A DNA stretch of 39,256 bases from contig PAPS01000043.1 of NCBI GenBank assembly GCA_002708985.1, positions 1 to 39,256 on the forward strand, read 5' to 3'. Below the pieces are notes generated by a model that made no database searches, was not told where the DNA came from, and saw only the letters and a program-made list of their open reading frames with translations. Positions 8,372 through 18,638 of this stretch are shown here, piece by piece. The translations under genes were made by a program, and so were the position numbers. Source of the stretch: Saprospirales bacterium (GTDB lineage: Bacteria > Bacteroidota > Bacteroidia > Chitinophagales > UBA8649). The first letter of the stretch is position 1. Each line of letters starts with the position of its first letter.

Positions 8372-9070
8372 ATGGCAGTATTAGGTAAGAAAAGAAAGGC
8401 AGCAGAGGCTTTAGTAGATGCAAAGAAGCTATATACTATGAATGAGGCCTCAGATCTCATTAAAAAGGTCAACACGGCAAAGTTTGATGCTTCGGTTGAT
8501 TTACACATTCATCTAGGCGTAGACCCGAAAAAAGCTGATCAAGCTATTCGTGGTACAGTCTCTCTCCCGCATGGGACTGGTAAGACGAAAACAGTCCTTG
8601 TTTTCTGTGATTCTTCAGAAGAATCTGCTGTTGCTGCGGCTGGTGCAGACTACTACGGAATGGATGAATACATTCAAAAAATATCTGGCGGATGGACAGA
8701 TGTCGACGTGATTATCGCGACACCTGCTGTTATGCCAAAAATTGCAAGGCTTGGGCGAACATTAGGTCCTCGTGGCTTGATGCCAAACCCGAAGTCCGGC
8801 ACTGTTACTACCGATCTTGTAAAAGCAGTTGAGGAGGTGAAGAAGGGGAAAATTGCATTTAAGGTGGACAAGTTCGGTATTATTCACGCTTCCATAGGTC
8901 GCATAAGCTTCGAGCCAAAGCAAATCGAAGACAATGCGACCGAGCTTATTCAAAATATACATAAGCTCAAACCCACCTCTGTGAAAGGGGCCTACTTTAA
9001 GTCGATATCTTTGGCATCGACGATGAGTCCAGGTCTTAATATTGAAATCAAATCCATACGCGGCTTATAA
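8372..9070 (+). CDS. rplA: 50S ribosomal protein L1
   Basis: A 232-residue protein, normal for L1, which forms the mobile L1 stalk at the E site and binds 23S rRNA. The start MAVLGKKRKAAEAL leads into the conserved FDASVDLHIHLGVDPKKADQ segment, and the second domain has the signature LGRTLGPRGLMPNPKSGTVT (residues about 127-146). The C-terminal end, YFKSISLASTMSPGLNIE, matches the family. L1 is often also a translational repressor of its operon. It follows the structured 52-base gap and precedes rplJ by 6 bases. Confidence 0.98.
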   Translation: MAVLGKKRKAAEALVDAKKLYTMNEASDLIKKVNTAKFDASVDLHIHLGVDPKKADQAIRGTVSLPHGTGKTKTVLVFCDSSEESAVAAAGADYYGMDEYIQKISGGWTDVDVIIATPAVMPKIARLGRTLGPRGLMPNPKSGTVTTDLVKAVEEVKKGKIAFKVDKFGIIHASIGRISFEPKQIEDNATELIQNIHKLKPTSVKGAYFKSISLASTMSPGLNIEIKSIRGL

Positions 9071-9076
9071 GAAATA

Positions 9077-9607
9077 ATGACTAAACAAGAAAAACAACAG
9101 GTCGTTGCGGATTTGCAAAATCGGTTAGAAGGGGTAAGCAGTTTTTACATTGCTGACTCTTCAGAGCTTGATGTTGCAACCGTTAACAAGCTACGGGGAT
9201 TATGTCACGAGCGTAATGTGGAATTTAAGGTTGTTAAGAATACTCTTCTTATTAAGGCCTTAGATGCATTAGAGCAGGACTATTCTCCCCTGTATGACAT
9301 TCTTAAAGGTGGATCAAGTGTTATGTTGTCGGAAACGGCAAGTGCACCTGCTAAGCTGATTAAGGATTTTCGTAAGGAAGAAGACCAAGAGAAGCCTATT
9401 CTCAAAGGTGCATATATCGATACTGATTTTTTTATCGGTGATGAGCATCTTGATGAATTAGCGAAGCTGAAGTCTAAGGAAGATCTTCTTGGTGAGGTAA
9501 TTACATTATTACAGTCACCAATGTCCAACTTAGTAGGAGCTCTATCTTCTGGAGGTTCAAATCTTGCAGGTATCATAAAAGCGCTCGAGGAAAAGGGCAG
9601 TGAATAA
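9077..9607 (+). CDS. rplJ: 50S ribosomal protein L10
   Basis: L10 anchors the L12 dimers of the ribosomal stalk. It has 176 residues and starts [18 protein letters not shown]. The conserved N-terminal rRNA-binding domain includes [19 protein letters not shown] and [16 protein letters not shown]-terminal helix, [19 protein letters not shown], is the L12-binding region. It has no separate leader (6-base gap from rplA), so an L10-leader element of the kind known from other phyla is not apparent directly upstream. Confidence 0.97.
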   Translation: MTKQEKQQVVADLQNRLEGVSSFYIADSSELDVATVNKLRGLCHERNVEFKVVKNTLLIKALDALEQDYSPLYDILKGGSSVMLSETASAPAKLIKDFRKEEDQEKPILKGAYIDTDFFIGDEHLDELAKLKSKEDLLGEVITLLQSPMSNLVGALSSGGSNLAGIIKALEEKGSE

Positions 9608-9633
9608 TTAGTAAAAATTTAATCGTAGAAATA

Positions 9634-10020
9634 ATGGCAGAAATGAAAGAATTAGCAGAACAGTTAGTTAATCTAACAATCAAAGAAGTAAAAGAACTTG
9701 CTGATATCCTTAAGGATGAACACGGTATTGAGCCTGCGGCAGGAGGTGCTGTAATGATGGCATCCGGACCTGGTGCTGGTGGAGAAGGCGGCGATGGCGG
9801 TGCTGAGCAATCTGAGTTCACCGTCTTCATGAACAGCGCAGGTGGTTCAAAACTTCAAGTGGTTAAAACAGTTAAGGAGTTAACTGGATTAGGCCTCAAA
9901 GAAGCGAAAGCGATTGTTGATGGATCTCCTGGACCAGTGAAAGAAGGTCTTTCAAAAGCTGACGCGGAAGCTATGCTTGCTAAGCTCCAAGAAGCAGGAG
10001 CTGATGTAGAGCTTAAGTAG
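9634..10020 (+). CDS. rplL: 50S ribosomal protein L7/L12
   Basis: The stalk protein that recruits translation factors. It has 128 residues: the N-terminal dimerisation domain ([20 protein letters not shown]), a flexible Gly/Ala-rich hinge ([15 protein letters not shown]) and the C-terminal factor-binding domain with [20 protein letters not shown] and [14 protein letters not shown]. It starts 26 bases after rplJ. Downstream is the hairpin and T-run described separately. Confidence 0.98.
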   Translation: MAEMKELAEQLVNLTIKEVKELADILKDEHGIEPAAGGAVMMASGPGAGGEGGDGGAEQSEFTVFMNSAGGSKLQVVKTVKELTGLGLKEAKAIVDGSPGPVKEGLSKADAEAMLAKLQEAGADVELK

Positions 10021-10040
10021 TTCTATAGTATATTTTAATG

Positions 10041-10085
10041 CCGTGAGCGGGTGTATTCTCGCTCATGGCTTTGTAGTTTTTTTTT
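10041..10085 (+). terminator. Hairpin plus T-run between rplL and rpoB, likely attenuator
   Basis: A 9-bp inverted repeat, CCGTGAGCG (10041-10049) with CGCTCATGG (10060-10068), includes one G-U pair and has a 10-base loop. Eight bases later comes a run of nine T (10077-10085). The rplL-rpoB junction is where E. coli has a partial terminator that lowers rpoBC output relative to the ribosomal genes. The gap between stem and T-run suggests weak or factor-assisted termination. Confidence 0.55.
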
Positions 10086-10110
10086 AGCCTCACAAACTTT
10101 AAACCCCAAA

Positions 10111-13100
10111 ATGGCTCAAATTCGGCACAACTTCGGCGAAATAGATTTAAAAGTCCCATCCCCCGCGTTGCTTGATGTTCAAGTAGGTTCTTATCAGAAA
10201 TTTATCCAACTTGAAACCACGGCAGAAAATCGCGTTAACGAGGGACTTTTTCGTGTTTTTCAGGAAAATTTTCCTATCACAGATGCAAGAAACATCTTCG
10301 TATTAGAGTTTATTGACTATTTCGTTGATCCTCCTCGTTACTCAATTAACGAATGTATGGAGAGAGGATTAACATACAGTGTACCATTAAAAGCGAAACT
10401 TCGTCTGTCGTGTAATGATGAGGAACATATTGACTTTAAGACTTCTGTTCAGGATGTTTTCTTGGGTAATATTCCTTACATGACACCAAAAGGTACATTC
10501 ATCATTAATGGAGCTGAACGGGTTATCGTTTCTCAGCTTCACCGTTCACCTGGCGTGTTCTTTGGTCAGAGTTTTCACCCCAACGGTTCTAAAATCTATT
10601 CTGCACGAATTATTCCTTTTAAAGGAGCTTGGATGGAATTTGCTACGGACATTAACAATGTCATGCATGCTTACATTGATCGTAAGAAGAAATTCCCAGT
10701 TACGACCTTGCTTCGAGCTATCGGTTTCGACTCAGATAAGGAGATTCTAGAGTTATTTGGTCTAGCTGATTCTGTTAAGGTCACCAAAAGAAATAAGAAA
10801 AAAATTGTAGGACGTAAGCTTGCTGCGCGTGTTCTTAATACTTGGGTAGAAGATTTCGTAGACGAAGACACAGGTGAGGTAGTGTCTATCGAGCGAAATG
10901 AGATTATCTATGAACGCGATGTGTTGCTCGATGAAGAGGCTTTTCTTCAAATTCTAGATTTAAACGTTGAATCGGTTATCCTTCAGCGTGAAGAACAGAG
11001 TGGTGATTATGCAATTATCTACAATACGCTGCAAAAGGACTCCGCCAACAGCGAACAAGAAGCATTAGCGCATATATATCGCCAACTTCGTGGCACTGAT
11101 CCACCGGATAATGAGACAGCTCGAGGGATTATCGATAAGTTGTTCTTCTCCGATAAGCGGTATGACTTAGGGGAAGTTGGTCGTTACAAGATTAACCTTA
11201 AACTTAAAAATGACGTTGATCGGGATATGCGTGTTCTGACAAAAGAGGACATCATTGAGATCGTAAAATATCTTGTCCGATTAACCAATCAGAAAGCGGA
11301 GATTGATGATATTGATCACTTGAGTAACCGACGAGTAAGAACAGTTGGTGAGCAGCTTTATGCTCAGTTTGGTGTTGGCCTTGCTCGTATGGCAAGAACA
11401 ATTCGAGAGCGAATGAATGTTCGCGATAATGAGGTGTTTGCGCCAATTGATCTAATCAATGCTCGTACGCTGTCTTCGGTTATAAACTCGTTCTTCGGAA
11501 CAAGTCAGTTATCCCAATTCTTGGATCAGACCAATCCACTTTCTGAAATCACAAATAAACGACGAATTTCAGCCCTCGGTCCTGGAGGTCTTTCAAGAGA
11601 ACGCGCTGGTTTTGAGGTTCGTGACGTTCACTACTCGCACTATGGACGTCTATGTACGATTGAGACTCCGGAAGGTCCAAATATTGGTCTTATCTCTACG
11701 CTTTGCGTTCATGCTAAGATTAATAAAATGGGATTCATTGAGACTCCATATCGTGCAGTAGAAAATGGCAGAGTAGTTCTCGAAGGTCAAGGCTTGTACC
11801 TCTCAGCGAATGATGAGGAAGAAAAGCTTATTGCACAGGCAAACTCTAGACTTTCCGAAGATGGTAGTTTTGTAAATGAGCGTGTTTCTGTTCGTGAAAC
11901 TGGGGATTTCTTATTGGAGGAACCTGAAAAGATTGCTTACATCGATGTTGCGCCAAACCAAATTGTTGGGGTGAGCGCTTCCATGATTCCTTTTCTCGAG
12001 CATGATGATGCAAATCGTGCTTTGATGGGGTCAAACATGCAGCGTCAGGCTGTGCCATTACTCAAGCCCAATTCCCCTATCGTAGGAACAGGGCTTGAGC
12101 GCAAGGTGGCCCAGGACTCAATGAATCTTATCAATGCCGAAGGCAATGGAGTGGTTGAATATGTCGATGCGAACAAAGTTGTTGTTCGTTACGATCGTTC
12201 AGATGATGACCGTCTGGTCTCATTTGAAGATGATTTAACGACCTATGAATTGCCGAAGTTCCGTCGTACAAACCAAGGAACTTGTGTAAATCTAAAACCA
12301 ATTGTTCGCAAAGGTGACCGTGTTAAAATTGGTCAAGTACTTTGTGATGGTTTTGCGACACAAGATGGTGAGCTTGCTCTCGGGCAAAACTTAAAAGTAG
12401 CATTTATGCCTTGGAAAGGTTACAATTTCGAGGATGCTATTGTAATCTCCGATCGTATCGTTAAAGATGATGTCTTCACATCAATCCACATCACAGAATT
12501 CGAAATGGAGGTTCGCGATACGAAGCTTGGTGAGGAAGAGCTTACGTCAGATATTCCAAACGTGAGTGAGGAAGCTACAGCTAACCTCGACGAAAACGGT
12601 ATCATTCGTGTAGGAGCTAAAATCGACGAAGGCGATATCCTCATCGGAAAAATTACACCAAAAGGGGAGAGCGATCCAACTCCTGAGGAGAAGCTACTTC
12701 GTGCCATCTTTGGTGATAAGGCCGGTGATGTTAAAGATGCTTCTTTAAAGGCTCCTCCTTCAAGCTATGGTGTGGTCATGAAGACAAATCTTTTTGCAAG
12801 ACTCCGAAAGGATAAGCGTAAAAAGTCTCAGGAGAAAGCTGTGATTGAAACGCTTGTTACAGCACACGAAGAGCGTATTGCATCGATCAAGGATGGCATG
12901 TACAAGAAAATCTTCGAATTGCTTTCCGGTAAGACTTCCGCAGGCGTTGAAAACGTCTACAAGGAAACCATCATCGCTAAAGGAACGAAGTACACGCAAA
13001 AGTTAATAAAGACTATTGATTTCCTCAATATCCACCCACAAAATTGGACTTCGGATGCTAAGTTAAATGATTTGGTCAAGCGATTAATCCACAACTATAC

Positions 13101-13905
13101 CATTGAGCACAATAAAGAGATTGGACGCCTCGGACGAGAGAAGTTTAATGTCACTGTGGGAGATGAACTACCTGCTGGTGTGCTTAAGTTAGCTAAGGTT
13201 TATGTGGTGAAGAAGCGTAAACTGAAAGTAGGTGATAAGATGGCCGGTCGTCATGGTAACAAAGGTATTGTTGCAAAAATCGTTCGTGAAGAAGATATGC
13301 CATTCCTCGAGGATGGAAGCCCTGTAGATATCGTATTGAATCCACTTGGAGTACCTTCTCGTATGAACATCGGTCAGATTTATGAGACTGTTCTTGGTTG
13401 GGCTGGTGAAAAGCTTGGTAAGAAGTATGCGACGCCTATCTTCGATGGCGCCTCCATTGCCCAAATTGATGAGGAAATGAATAAGGCTGGGTTACCTAGA
13501 CTAGGTCAGACTTATCTCTACGATGGAGAAACAGGAGAACGTTTTCATCAGAAGACTACTGTAGGAGTGATCTACATGCTCAAGTTGAGCCACATGATTG
13601 ATGATAAGATGCACGCACGTTCTATTGGACCATACAGTCTTATCACGCAACAACCGCTTGGAGGTAAGGCTCAGTTTGGTGGTCAGCGTTTAGGTGAGAT
13701 GGAGGTTTGGGCTTTAGAAGCCTTTGGGGCATCCAACATCCTTCGTGAGCTTCTCACAGTGAAGTCAGATGACATCATTGGACGTTCGAAGGCTTATGAG
13801 TCCATCGTAAAAGGCGAGGCAATGCCTGAACCGAATGTTCCTGAATCATTCAACGTATTAGTACATGAGTTGCGCGGCCTCGCAGTTGACTTAAAATTTG
13901 AGTAA
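10111..13905 (+). CDS. rpoB: DNA-directed RNA polymerase subunit beta
   Basis: The catalytic beta subunit, 1264 residues when started at ATG 10111 ([21 protein letters not shown]). An in-frame GTG at 10051 would extend the protein into the rplL-rpoB hairpin and is unlikely. Landmarks in order: [33 protein letters not shown], the rifampicin pocket [11 protein letters not shown] to [10 protein letters not shown] (residues about 463-492), [42 protein letters not shown] and the C-terminal [21 protein letters not shown]. The residue matching E. coli His526 is Asn (residue 482), and Thr replaces the Pro before IETPEG. rpoC follows after 27 bases. Confidence 0.99.
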   Translation: MAQIRHNFGEIDLKVPSPALLDVQVGSYQKFIQLETTAENRVNEGLFRVFQENFPITDARNIFVLEFIDYFVDPPRYSINECMERGLTYSVPLKAKLRLSCNDEEHIDFKTSVQDVFLGNIPYMTPKGTFIINGAERVIVSQLHRSPGVFFGQSFHPNGSKIYSARIIPFKGAWMEFATDINNVMHAYIDRKKKFPVTTLLRAIGFDSDKEILELFGLADSVKVTKRNKKKIVGRKLAARVLNTWVEDFVDEDTGEVVSIERNEIIYERDVLLDEEAFLQILDLNVESVILQREEQSGDYAIIYNTLQKDSANSEQEALAHIYRQLRGTDPPDNETARGIIDKLFFSDKRYDLGEVGRYKINLKLKNDVDRDMRVLTKEDIIEIVKYLVRLTNQKAEIDDIDHLSNRRVRTVGEQLYAQFGVGLARMARTIRERMNVRDNEVFAPIDLINARTLSSVINSFFGTSQLSQFLDQTNPLSEITNKRRISALGPGGLSRERAGFEVRDVHYSHYGRLCTIETPEGPNIGLISTLCVHAKINKMGFIETPYRAVENGRVVLEGQGLYLSANDEEEKLIAQANSRLSEDGSFVNERVSVRETGDFLLEEPEKIAYIDVAPNQIVGVSASMIPFLEHDDANRALMGSNMQRQAVPLLKPNSPIVGTGLERKVAQDSMNLINAEGNGVVEYVDANKVVVRYDRSDDDRLVSFEDDLTTYELPKFRRTNQGTCVNLKPIVRKGDRVKIGQVLCDGFATQDGELALGQNLKVAFMPWKGYNFEDAIVISDRIVKDDVFTSIHITEFEMEVRDTKLGEEELTSDIPNVSEEATANLDENGIIRVGAKIDEGDILIGKITPKGESDPTPEEKLLRAIFGDKAGDVKDASLKAPPSSYGVVMKTNLFARLRKDKRKKSQEKAVIETLVTAHEERIASIKDGMYKKIFELLSGKTSAGVENVYKETIIAKGTKYTQKLIKTIDFLNIHPQNWTSDAKLNDLVKRLIHNYTIEHNKEIGRLGREKFNVTVGDELPAGVLKLAKVYVVKKRKLKVGDKMAGRHGNKGIVAKIVREEDMPFLEDGSPVDIVLNPLGVPSRMNIGQIYETVLGWAGEKLGKKYATPIFDGASIAQIDEEMNKAGLPRLGQTYLYDGETGERFHQKTTVGVIYMLKLSHMIDDKMHARSIGPYSLITQQPLGGKAQFGGQRLGEMEVWALEAFGASNILRELLTVKSDDIIGRSKAYESIVKGEAMPEPNVPESFNVLVHELRGLAVDLKFE

Positions 13906-13932
13906 TAACAAACATTTACAAATAGCATCATA

Positions 13933-16900
13933 ATGGCGCCATTAAAGAAAGATAAAAGCACTTCATCGTTTTCAAGCGTTCGAATTAGTCTAACGTCCCC
14001 AGATGATATTCTAAGCCGTTCCTATGGAGAGGTAAAAAAGCCCGAGACCATCAATTATAGAACGTATAAGCCAGAAATGGAGGGTCTGTTCTGTGAGCGG
14101 ATTTTCGGACCTACAAAGAACTTTGAATGTTACTGCGGGAAATACAAGCGTATTCGATATAAAGGAATCGTTTGTGATCGCTGTGGTGTTGAAGTTACTG
14201 AGAAGAAAGTTCGTCGTGATCGCATGGGCCACATTAAGCTTGCGATTCCTGTCGTACACATCTGGTACTTCCGTTCGTTGCCCAATAAAATTGGATACTT
14301 GTTAGGGGTTTCCTCCAAAACGTTGGAGTCAATCATTTACTATGAGCGTTATGTAGTTATTCAACCTGGTAAAGCTTCCGAAGGAGTTCCAATCATCAAT
14401 GAAAAAGATGAGGAGGAAACAATTACTCCTGCAAAGATGGACTTGATTACCGAGGAGGAATATCTCTCCATCCTCAGTCATGATGACTTCAGAGATAATG
14501 CAAGATTAGCAAACGATGATCCAAATAAGTTTATCGCATTAATGGGTGCCGAAGCGGTTTATGAGCTTCTTAAGCGCATCGATTTAGATGAACTGAGCTA
14601 TCAATTGCGTGATCAAGCGGCTAATGAAACGTCTCGACAACGAAAAGCCGAAGCACTCAAACGCTTAAAAGTAGTTGAGCTATTCCGTGCTGGAAATAAA
14701 GAGGTTGAAAATCGTCCGGAATGGATGGTTATTCAATATCTACCCGTTATTCCACCGGAATTACGTCCTTTGGTTCCATTAGACGGTGGTCGATTTGCAT
14801 CCTCGGATCTCAATGATTTATACCGTCGTGTAATCATTCGTAATAATCGTTTACAGCGTCTTGTTGAAATTAAAGCACCTGAGGTAATTCTTCGAAATGA
14901 GAAGCGAATGCTTCAGGAGTCTGTCGATTCATTATTTGACAACTCACGTAAATCAAGTGCAGTTAAAGCGGAGGGTGGTCGTGCGCTAAAGTCTTTAAGC
15001 GATGTGCTTAAAGGAAAGCAAGGTCGTTTCCGTCAGAACCTACTTGGTAAGCGGGTTGATTACTCTGGTCGTTCAGTAATTGTTGTTGGTCCAACGTTGA
15101 AGCTTCACGAGTGCGGTCTTCCTAAGGATATGGCTGCTGAGCTTTTCAAGCCATTTATCATTCGTAAGCTAATTGAGCGAGGTATTGTAAAGACCGTAAA
15201 GAGCGCTAAAAAGCTTGTTGATCTTAAAGAACCAGTGATTTGGGATATTCTTGAAGGCATTCTAAAAGGACATCCTGTTTTACTCAACCGGGCTCCAACT
15301 CTTCACCGTCTATCGATTCAGGCATTCATTCCTAAACTAATAGAAGGAAAGGCAATTCGTCTCCACCCATTAGTCTGTACAGCATTTAATGCGGATTTCG
15401 ACGGTGACCAAATGGCTGTTCACGTTCCGTTAGGAAATGAAGCGATCCTTGAGGCTCAAATGCTTATGTTGTCTTCTCACAACATTCTTAACCCGCAGAA
15501 TGGATCTCCAATTACGCTTCCTACGCAGGATATGGTATTGGGTCTTTACTACATCTCTAACGGAAAGCGAAGTACAGAGGAAGAAGTAGTTAAAGGTGAG
15601 GGGCTTACCTTCTACAGTACTGATGATGCAAAAATCGCATGGAATGAGGGCAAAGTTGATCTTCACGCTTTTGTTAAAATGCCGATTTTAAATCACGAAA
15701 CGAATAAAAAAGAGTTGACGGAAACAACGGTCGGTCGTATTCTTTTCAATGAGATTGTGCCAGAAGGTGTTCCTTATATCAACTATCTACTCACTAAGCG
15801 TAACCTTAAAACTGTTATCTCAAATATTATTAAAGCGACAGATGTACCACGTACAGTCGCATTCCTAGATGATTTGAAAGATTTAGGGTTTATATGGGCA
15901 TTTAAAGGGGGGCTATCCTTCAATTTAGAAGATGTCTTAATTCCAGCGGAAAAAGTTGAAATGCTTGCCGATGCTCGGGGAGAAGTTGATGAAGTAGTTG
16001 AAAACTACAACATGGGACTGATCACGGACCGTGAGCGGTACAATCAAATCATTGATATATGGACAAGGGTTGATAATCGACTAACCAATACATTAATGAA
16101 GCAATTGGCTACGCACAAGCAAGGATTCAATTCGATCTACATGATGCTTGATTCAGGTGCTCGTGGTTCGAAGCAGCAAATCAAGCAGTTAGGAGCCTTC
16201 AGGGGATTAATGGCTAAGCCTAGAAAGTCCACTGGTGGGGGAGGAAATGAAATTATTGAGAATCCGATTCTCGCCAACTTCAAGGAAGGTCTTTCCGTCC
16301 TTGAGTATTTCATCTCAACACACGGTGCTCGCAAAGGTCTTGCAGATACAGCTTTAAAAACGGCGGATGCAGGATACTTGACACGACGTCTCGTGGATGT
16401 TGCTCAGGATGTAGTAGTCACTGAGGAAGATTGTCATACACTTCGTGGGTTGAGCGTTACTGCTTTGATTCAAAACGATGAAGTGGTTGAAGGCCTAGAG
16501 GATCGAATTATTGGTCGGGTTGCGCTTAACGATGTCGTCAATCCCCAAAATGATGAAGTAATCCTTGAGGCGGGTAGCATGATCATGGAGAATGATGCAA
16601 AACGTATTACAGAGGTAAATATCGATACCGTTGAAGTACGCTCGCCATTAACCTGTGAGGCACGTAGAGGAATTTGCGTGAAGTGTTATGGACGAAATCT
16701 TGCTTCCAATCGAGTAGTTGAAATGGGAGATGCTGTTGGTATTCTTGCCGCTCAATCCATTGGTGAGCCAGGAACTCAGTTAACACTGCGTACTTTCCAC
16801 GTAGGGGGGGTTGCCTCAGTAAGTGAATCTGAATCTAAAATCAATGCGAAATTTGACGGACTCATCGAGTTTGATGGTCTTCGTACCGTATCCTCTAAGG

Positions 16901-18291
16901 ATGATCAGGGAAAGAAAGTTGCTGTGGTTATCGGTCGTACAGGTGAATTGCGTTTGATGCGTGAGGATGGTGAACGAGTGCTTAACACACACCATATCCC
17001 TTATGGAGCAATGCTTTATGTTAAGGATGGTGCTAAGGTTAAGGCTGGCGATCTTATCTGTAATTGGGATGCCTTCAACAACGTAATCGTTGCGACTACA
17101 CCCGGTAAACTAGAATACGTAGATATCGTAGATAATATCACAGCACGTGAGGAAATGGATGAGAAAACAGGTTTCAAAGAGAAAGTTGTCATCCAGTCCA
17201 AAGATAAGAAGATGATTCCTTCGTTACACGTTGTCTCCAATAGCAAGTCTGCGGCAATCAAGGAATACAACCTTCCTGTCGCTGCGCATATTGTAGTTCC
17301 TGAAGGTAGTGAAGTGAAATCAGGCCAAGTCTTGGCTAAGATTCCTCGTTCTGCCGGTAAGATTAAGGATATCACAGGAGGTCTTCCACGAGTTACTGAG
17401 CTATTTGAAGCTCGAAACCCTTCAGATCCTGCAGTCGTTTCTGAAATTGACGGTATTGTTAGCTTCGGTTCAATCAAGCGTGGTAATCGCGAGATTCGAG
17501 TGGAATCTGCCGATGGTGTGGTGAAGAAGTACTTAGTGAAACTCACAAAGCAGATTCTTGTACAGGATCAGGATTATATCCGTGCAGGGTCCCCATTAAG
17601 TGATGGCTCCATTACGCCTTCTGATATTTTAAATATCAAAGGACCTAAAGCTGTCCAAGAGTACTTGGTCAATGAGATTCAAGATGTATACAGACTTCAG
17701 GGAATTAAGATTAGCGATAAGCACATTGAAGTTATTGTCCGTCAAATGATGAGTAAGGTAATCATCAATGATCAGGGCGATAGCAACTTGCTTGAAGGAG
17801 AAATTGTAAACCGATTTGATTTCTTAGCATCTAATGATCAAGTATTTGGATTGAAGTATATTACTGATGCTGGTGATTCTGAAACACTGAAGCGTGGTCA
17901 GATTCTTACGCTTCGAAAGATTCGCGAGGAAAATTCTAAGCTCAAGCGTGAGGACAAGACTCCTGCTGAATTTAGAGACACCGTTCCTGCAACGGCTACG
18001 CCTATTCTACAGGGAATTACAAGGTCTTCATTAAGTGCTTACAGTTGGATATCGGCTGCATCCTTTCAGGAAACCACGAAGGTTCTAAGTTCTGCTTCTA
18101 TTGAAGCTAAGTCTGATAAGTTGATTGGTTTGAAGGAGAATGTAATTGTTGGACATAAGATTCCAGCTGGTACAGGTCTTCCAGCCTTCCAAAATCTAAT
18201 CGTTGGTTCAAAGGAGGAATTGGCTAAAATGAAAGCTGTGGAAGCACAGCCAGAGGAAGCTTCTGAGGAGACCCCAATGGAAAATAACTAG
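13933..18291 (+). CDS. rpoC: DNA-directed RNA polymerase subunit beta'
   Basis: The beta' subunit, 1452 residues, with the Bacteroidota-type architecture. Near the N-terminus is [10 protein letters not shown] followed by the zinc-binding [20 protein letters not shown] (four Cys). The active-site motif NADFDGDQM places the Mg-binding Asp at residues 488, 490 and 492. The second zinc site is [13 protein letters not shown]. The trigger-loop region includes [15 protein letters not shown], where E. coli has the SGA-type motif. [15 protein letters not shown]-like sequence ([14 protein letters not shown]) and the C-terminal [15 protein letters not shown] are present. An acidic tail ends the protein. 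It forms the core enzyme with the product of rpoB just upstream. Confidence 0.99.
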   Translation: MAPLKKDKSTSSFSSVRISLTSPDDILSRSYGEVKKPETINYRTYKPEMEGLFCERIFGPTKNFECYCGKYKRIRYKGIVCDRCGVEVTEKKVRRDRMGHIKLAIPVVHIWYFRSLPNKIGYLLGVSSKTLESIIYYERYVVIQPGKASEGVPIINEKDEEETITPAKMDLITEEEYLSILSHDDFRDNARLANDDPNKFIALMGAEAVYELLKRIDLDELSYQLRDQAANETSRQRKAEALKRLKVVELFRAGNKEVENRPEWMVIQYLPVIPPELRPLVPLDGGRFASSDLNDLYRRVIIRNNRLQRLVEIKAPEVILRNEKRMLQESVDSLFDNSRKSSAVKAEGGRALKSLSDVLKGKQGRFRQNLLGKRVDYSGRSVIVVGPTLKLHECGLPKDMAAELFKPFIIRKLIERGIVKTVKSAKKLVDLKEPVIWDILEGILKGHPVLLNRAPTLHRLSIQAFIPKLIEGKAIRLHPLVCTAFNADFDGDQMAVHVPLGNEAILEAQMLMLSSHNILNPQNGSPITLPTQDMVLGLYYISNGKRSTEEEVVKGEGLTFYSTDDAKIAWNEGKVDLHAFVKMPILNHETNKKELTETTVGRILFNEIVPEGVPYINYLLTKRNLKTVISNIIKATDVPRTVAFLDDLKDLGFIWAFKGGLSFNLEDVLIPAEKVEMLADARGEVDEVVENYNMGLITDRERYNQIIDIWTRVDNRLTNTLMKQLATHKQGFNSIYMMLDSGARGSKQQIKQLGAFRGLMAKPRKSTGGGGNEIIENPILANFKEGLSVLEYFISTHGARKGLADTALKTADAGYLTRRLVDVAQDVVVTEEDCHTLRGLSVTALIQNDEVVEGLEDRIIGRVALNDVVNPQNDEVILEAGSMIMENDAKRITEVNIDTVEVRSPLTCEARRGICVKCYGRNLASNRVVEMGDAVGILAAQSIGEPGTQLTLRTFHVGGVASVSESESKINAKFDGLIEFDGLRTVSSKDDQGKKVAVVIGRTGELRLMREDGERVLNTHHIPYGAMLYVKDGAKVKAGDLICNWDAFNNVIVATTPGKLEYVDIVDNITAREEMDEKTGFKEKVVIQSKDKKMIPSLHVVSNSKSAAIKEYNLPVAAHIVVPEGSEVKSGQVLAKIPRSAGKIKDITGGLPRVTELFEARNPSDPAVVSEIDGIVSFGSIKRGNREIRVESADGVVKKYLVKLTKQILVQDQDYIRAGSPLSDGSITPSDILNIKGPKAVQEYLVNEIQDVYRLQGIKISDKHIEVIVRQMMSKVIINDQGDSNLLEGEIVNRFDFLASNDQVFGLKYITDAGDSETLKRGQILTLRKIREENSKLKREDKTPAEFRDTVPATATPILQGITRSSLSAYSWISAASFQETTKVLSSASIEAKSDKLIGLKENVIVGHKIPAGTGLPAFQNLIVGSKEELAKMKAVEAQPEEASEETPMENN

Positions 18292-18303
18292 AATCAAAAG
18301 ACT

Positions 18304-18633
18304 ATGACGACAAACGATCATGAGGAGCGCAGTTTAGAGATGGGTAACAACCGTATTAATATCGAAGTACCTGAAGAGGTTGCCGATGGTGAGTATGCTA
18401 ACCTTGCTATGATTTCGCACTCTAAGTCGGACTTTGTCTTTGATTTCATAAGGATTTTACCCGGCTTGCCAAAAGCCAAGGTAAAGTCTAGAGTCATTAT
18501 GACGCCAGAACACGCCAAGCGATTAGCACATGCTTTAGGTGAAAATGTAAGCCGGTATGAGAATCAACATGGAACTATTGATAGTGGATCCGTCACACCT
18601 GATATTAACTTAGGGCCTACTGCTGAAGCTTAA
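18304..18633 (+). CDS. DUF3467 family protein
   Basis: A small soluble protein of 109 residues with the DUF3467 core: INIEVPEEVADGEYANLAMI, FVFDFIRILPG and SRVIMTPEHAKRLAHAL. Members are found widely in Bacteroidota directly after rpoC, and this gene begins 12 bases past the rpoC stop. Its biochemical function is not established. The persistent linkage suggests a link to transcription, ribosomes or the timing of that operon, but this is inference. It has no membrane segment or signal peptide. Confidence 0.85.
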   Translation: MTTNDHEERSLEMGNNRINIEVPEEVADGEYANLAMISHSKSDFVFDFIRILPGLPKAKVKSRVIMTPEHAKRLAHALGENVSRYENQHGTIDSGSVTPDINLGPTAEA

Positions 18634-18638
18634 AAACA

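Noticed and set aside
10051-10110. Upstream GTG start for rpoB
   Set aside because: The 20 extra residues run through the hairpin and T-run and do not resemble RpoB; ATG 10111 gives the normal start.
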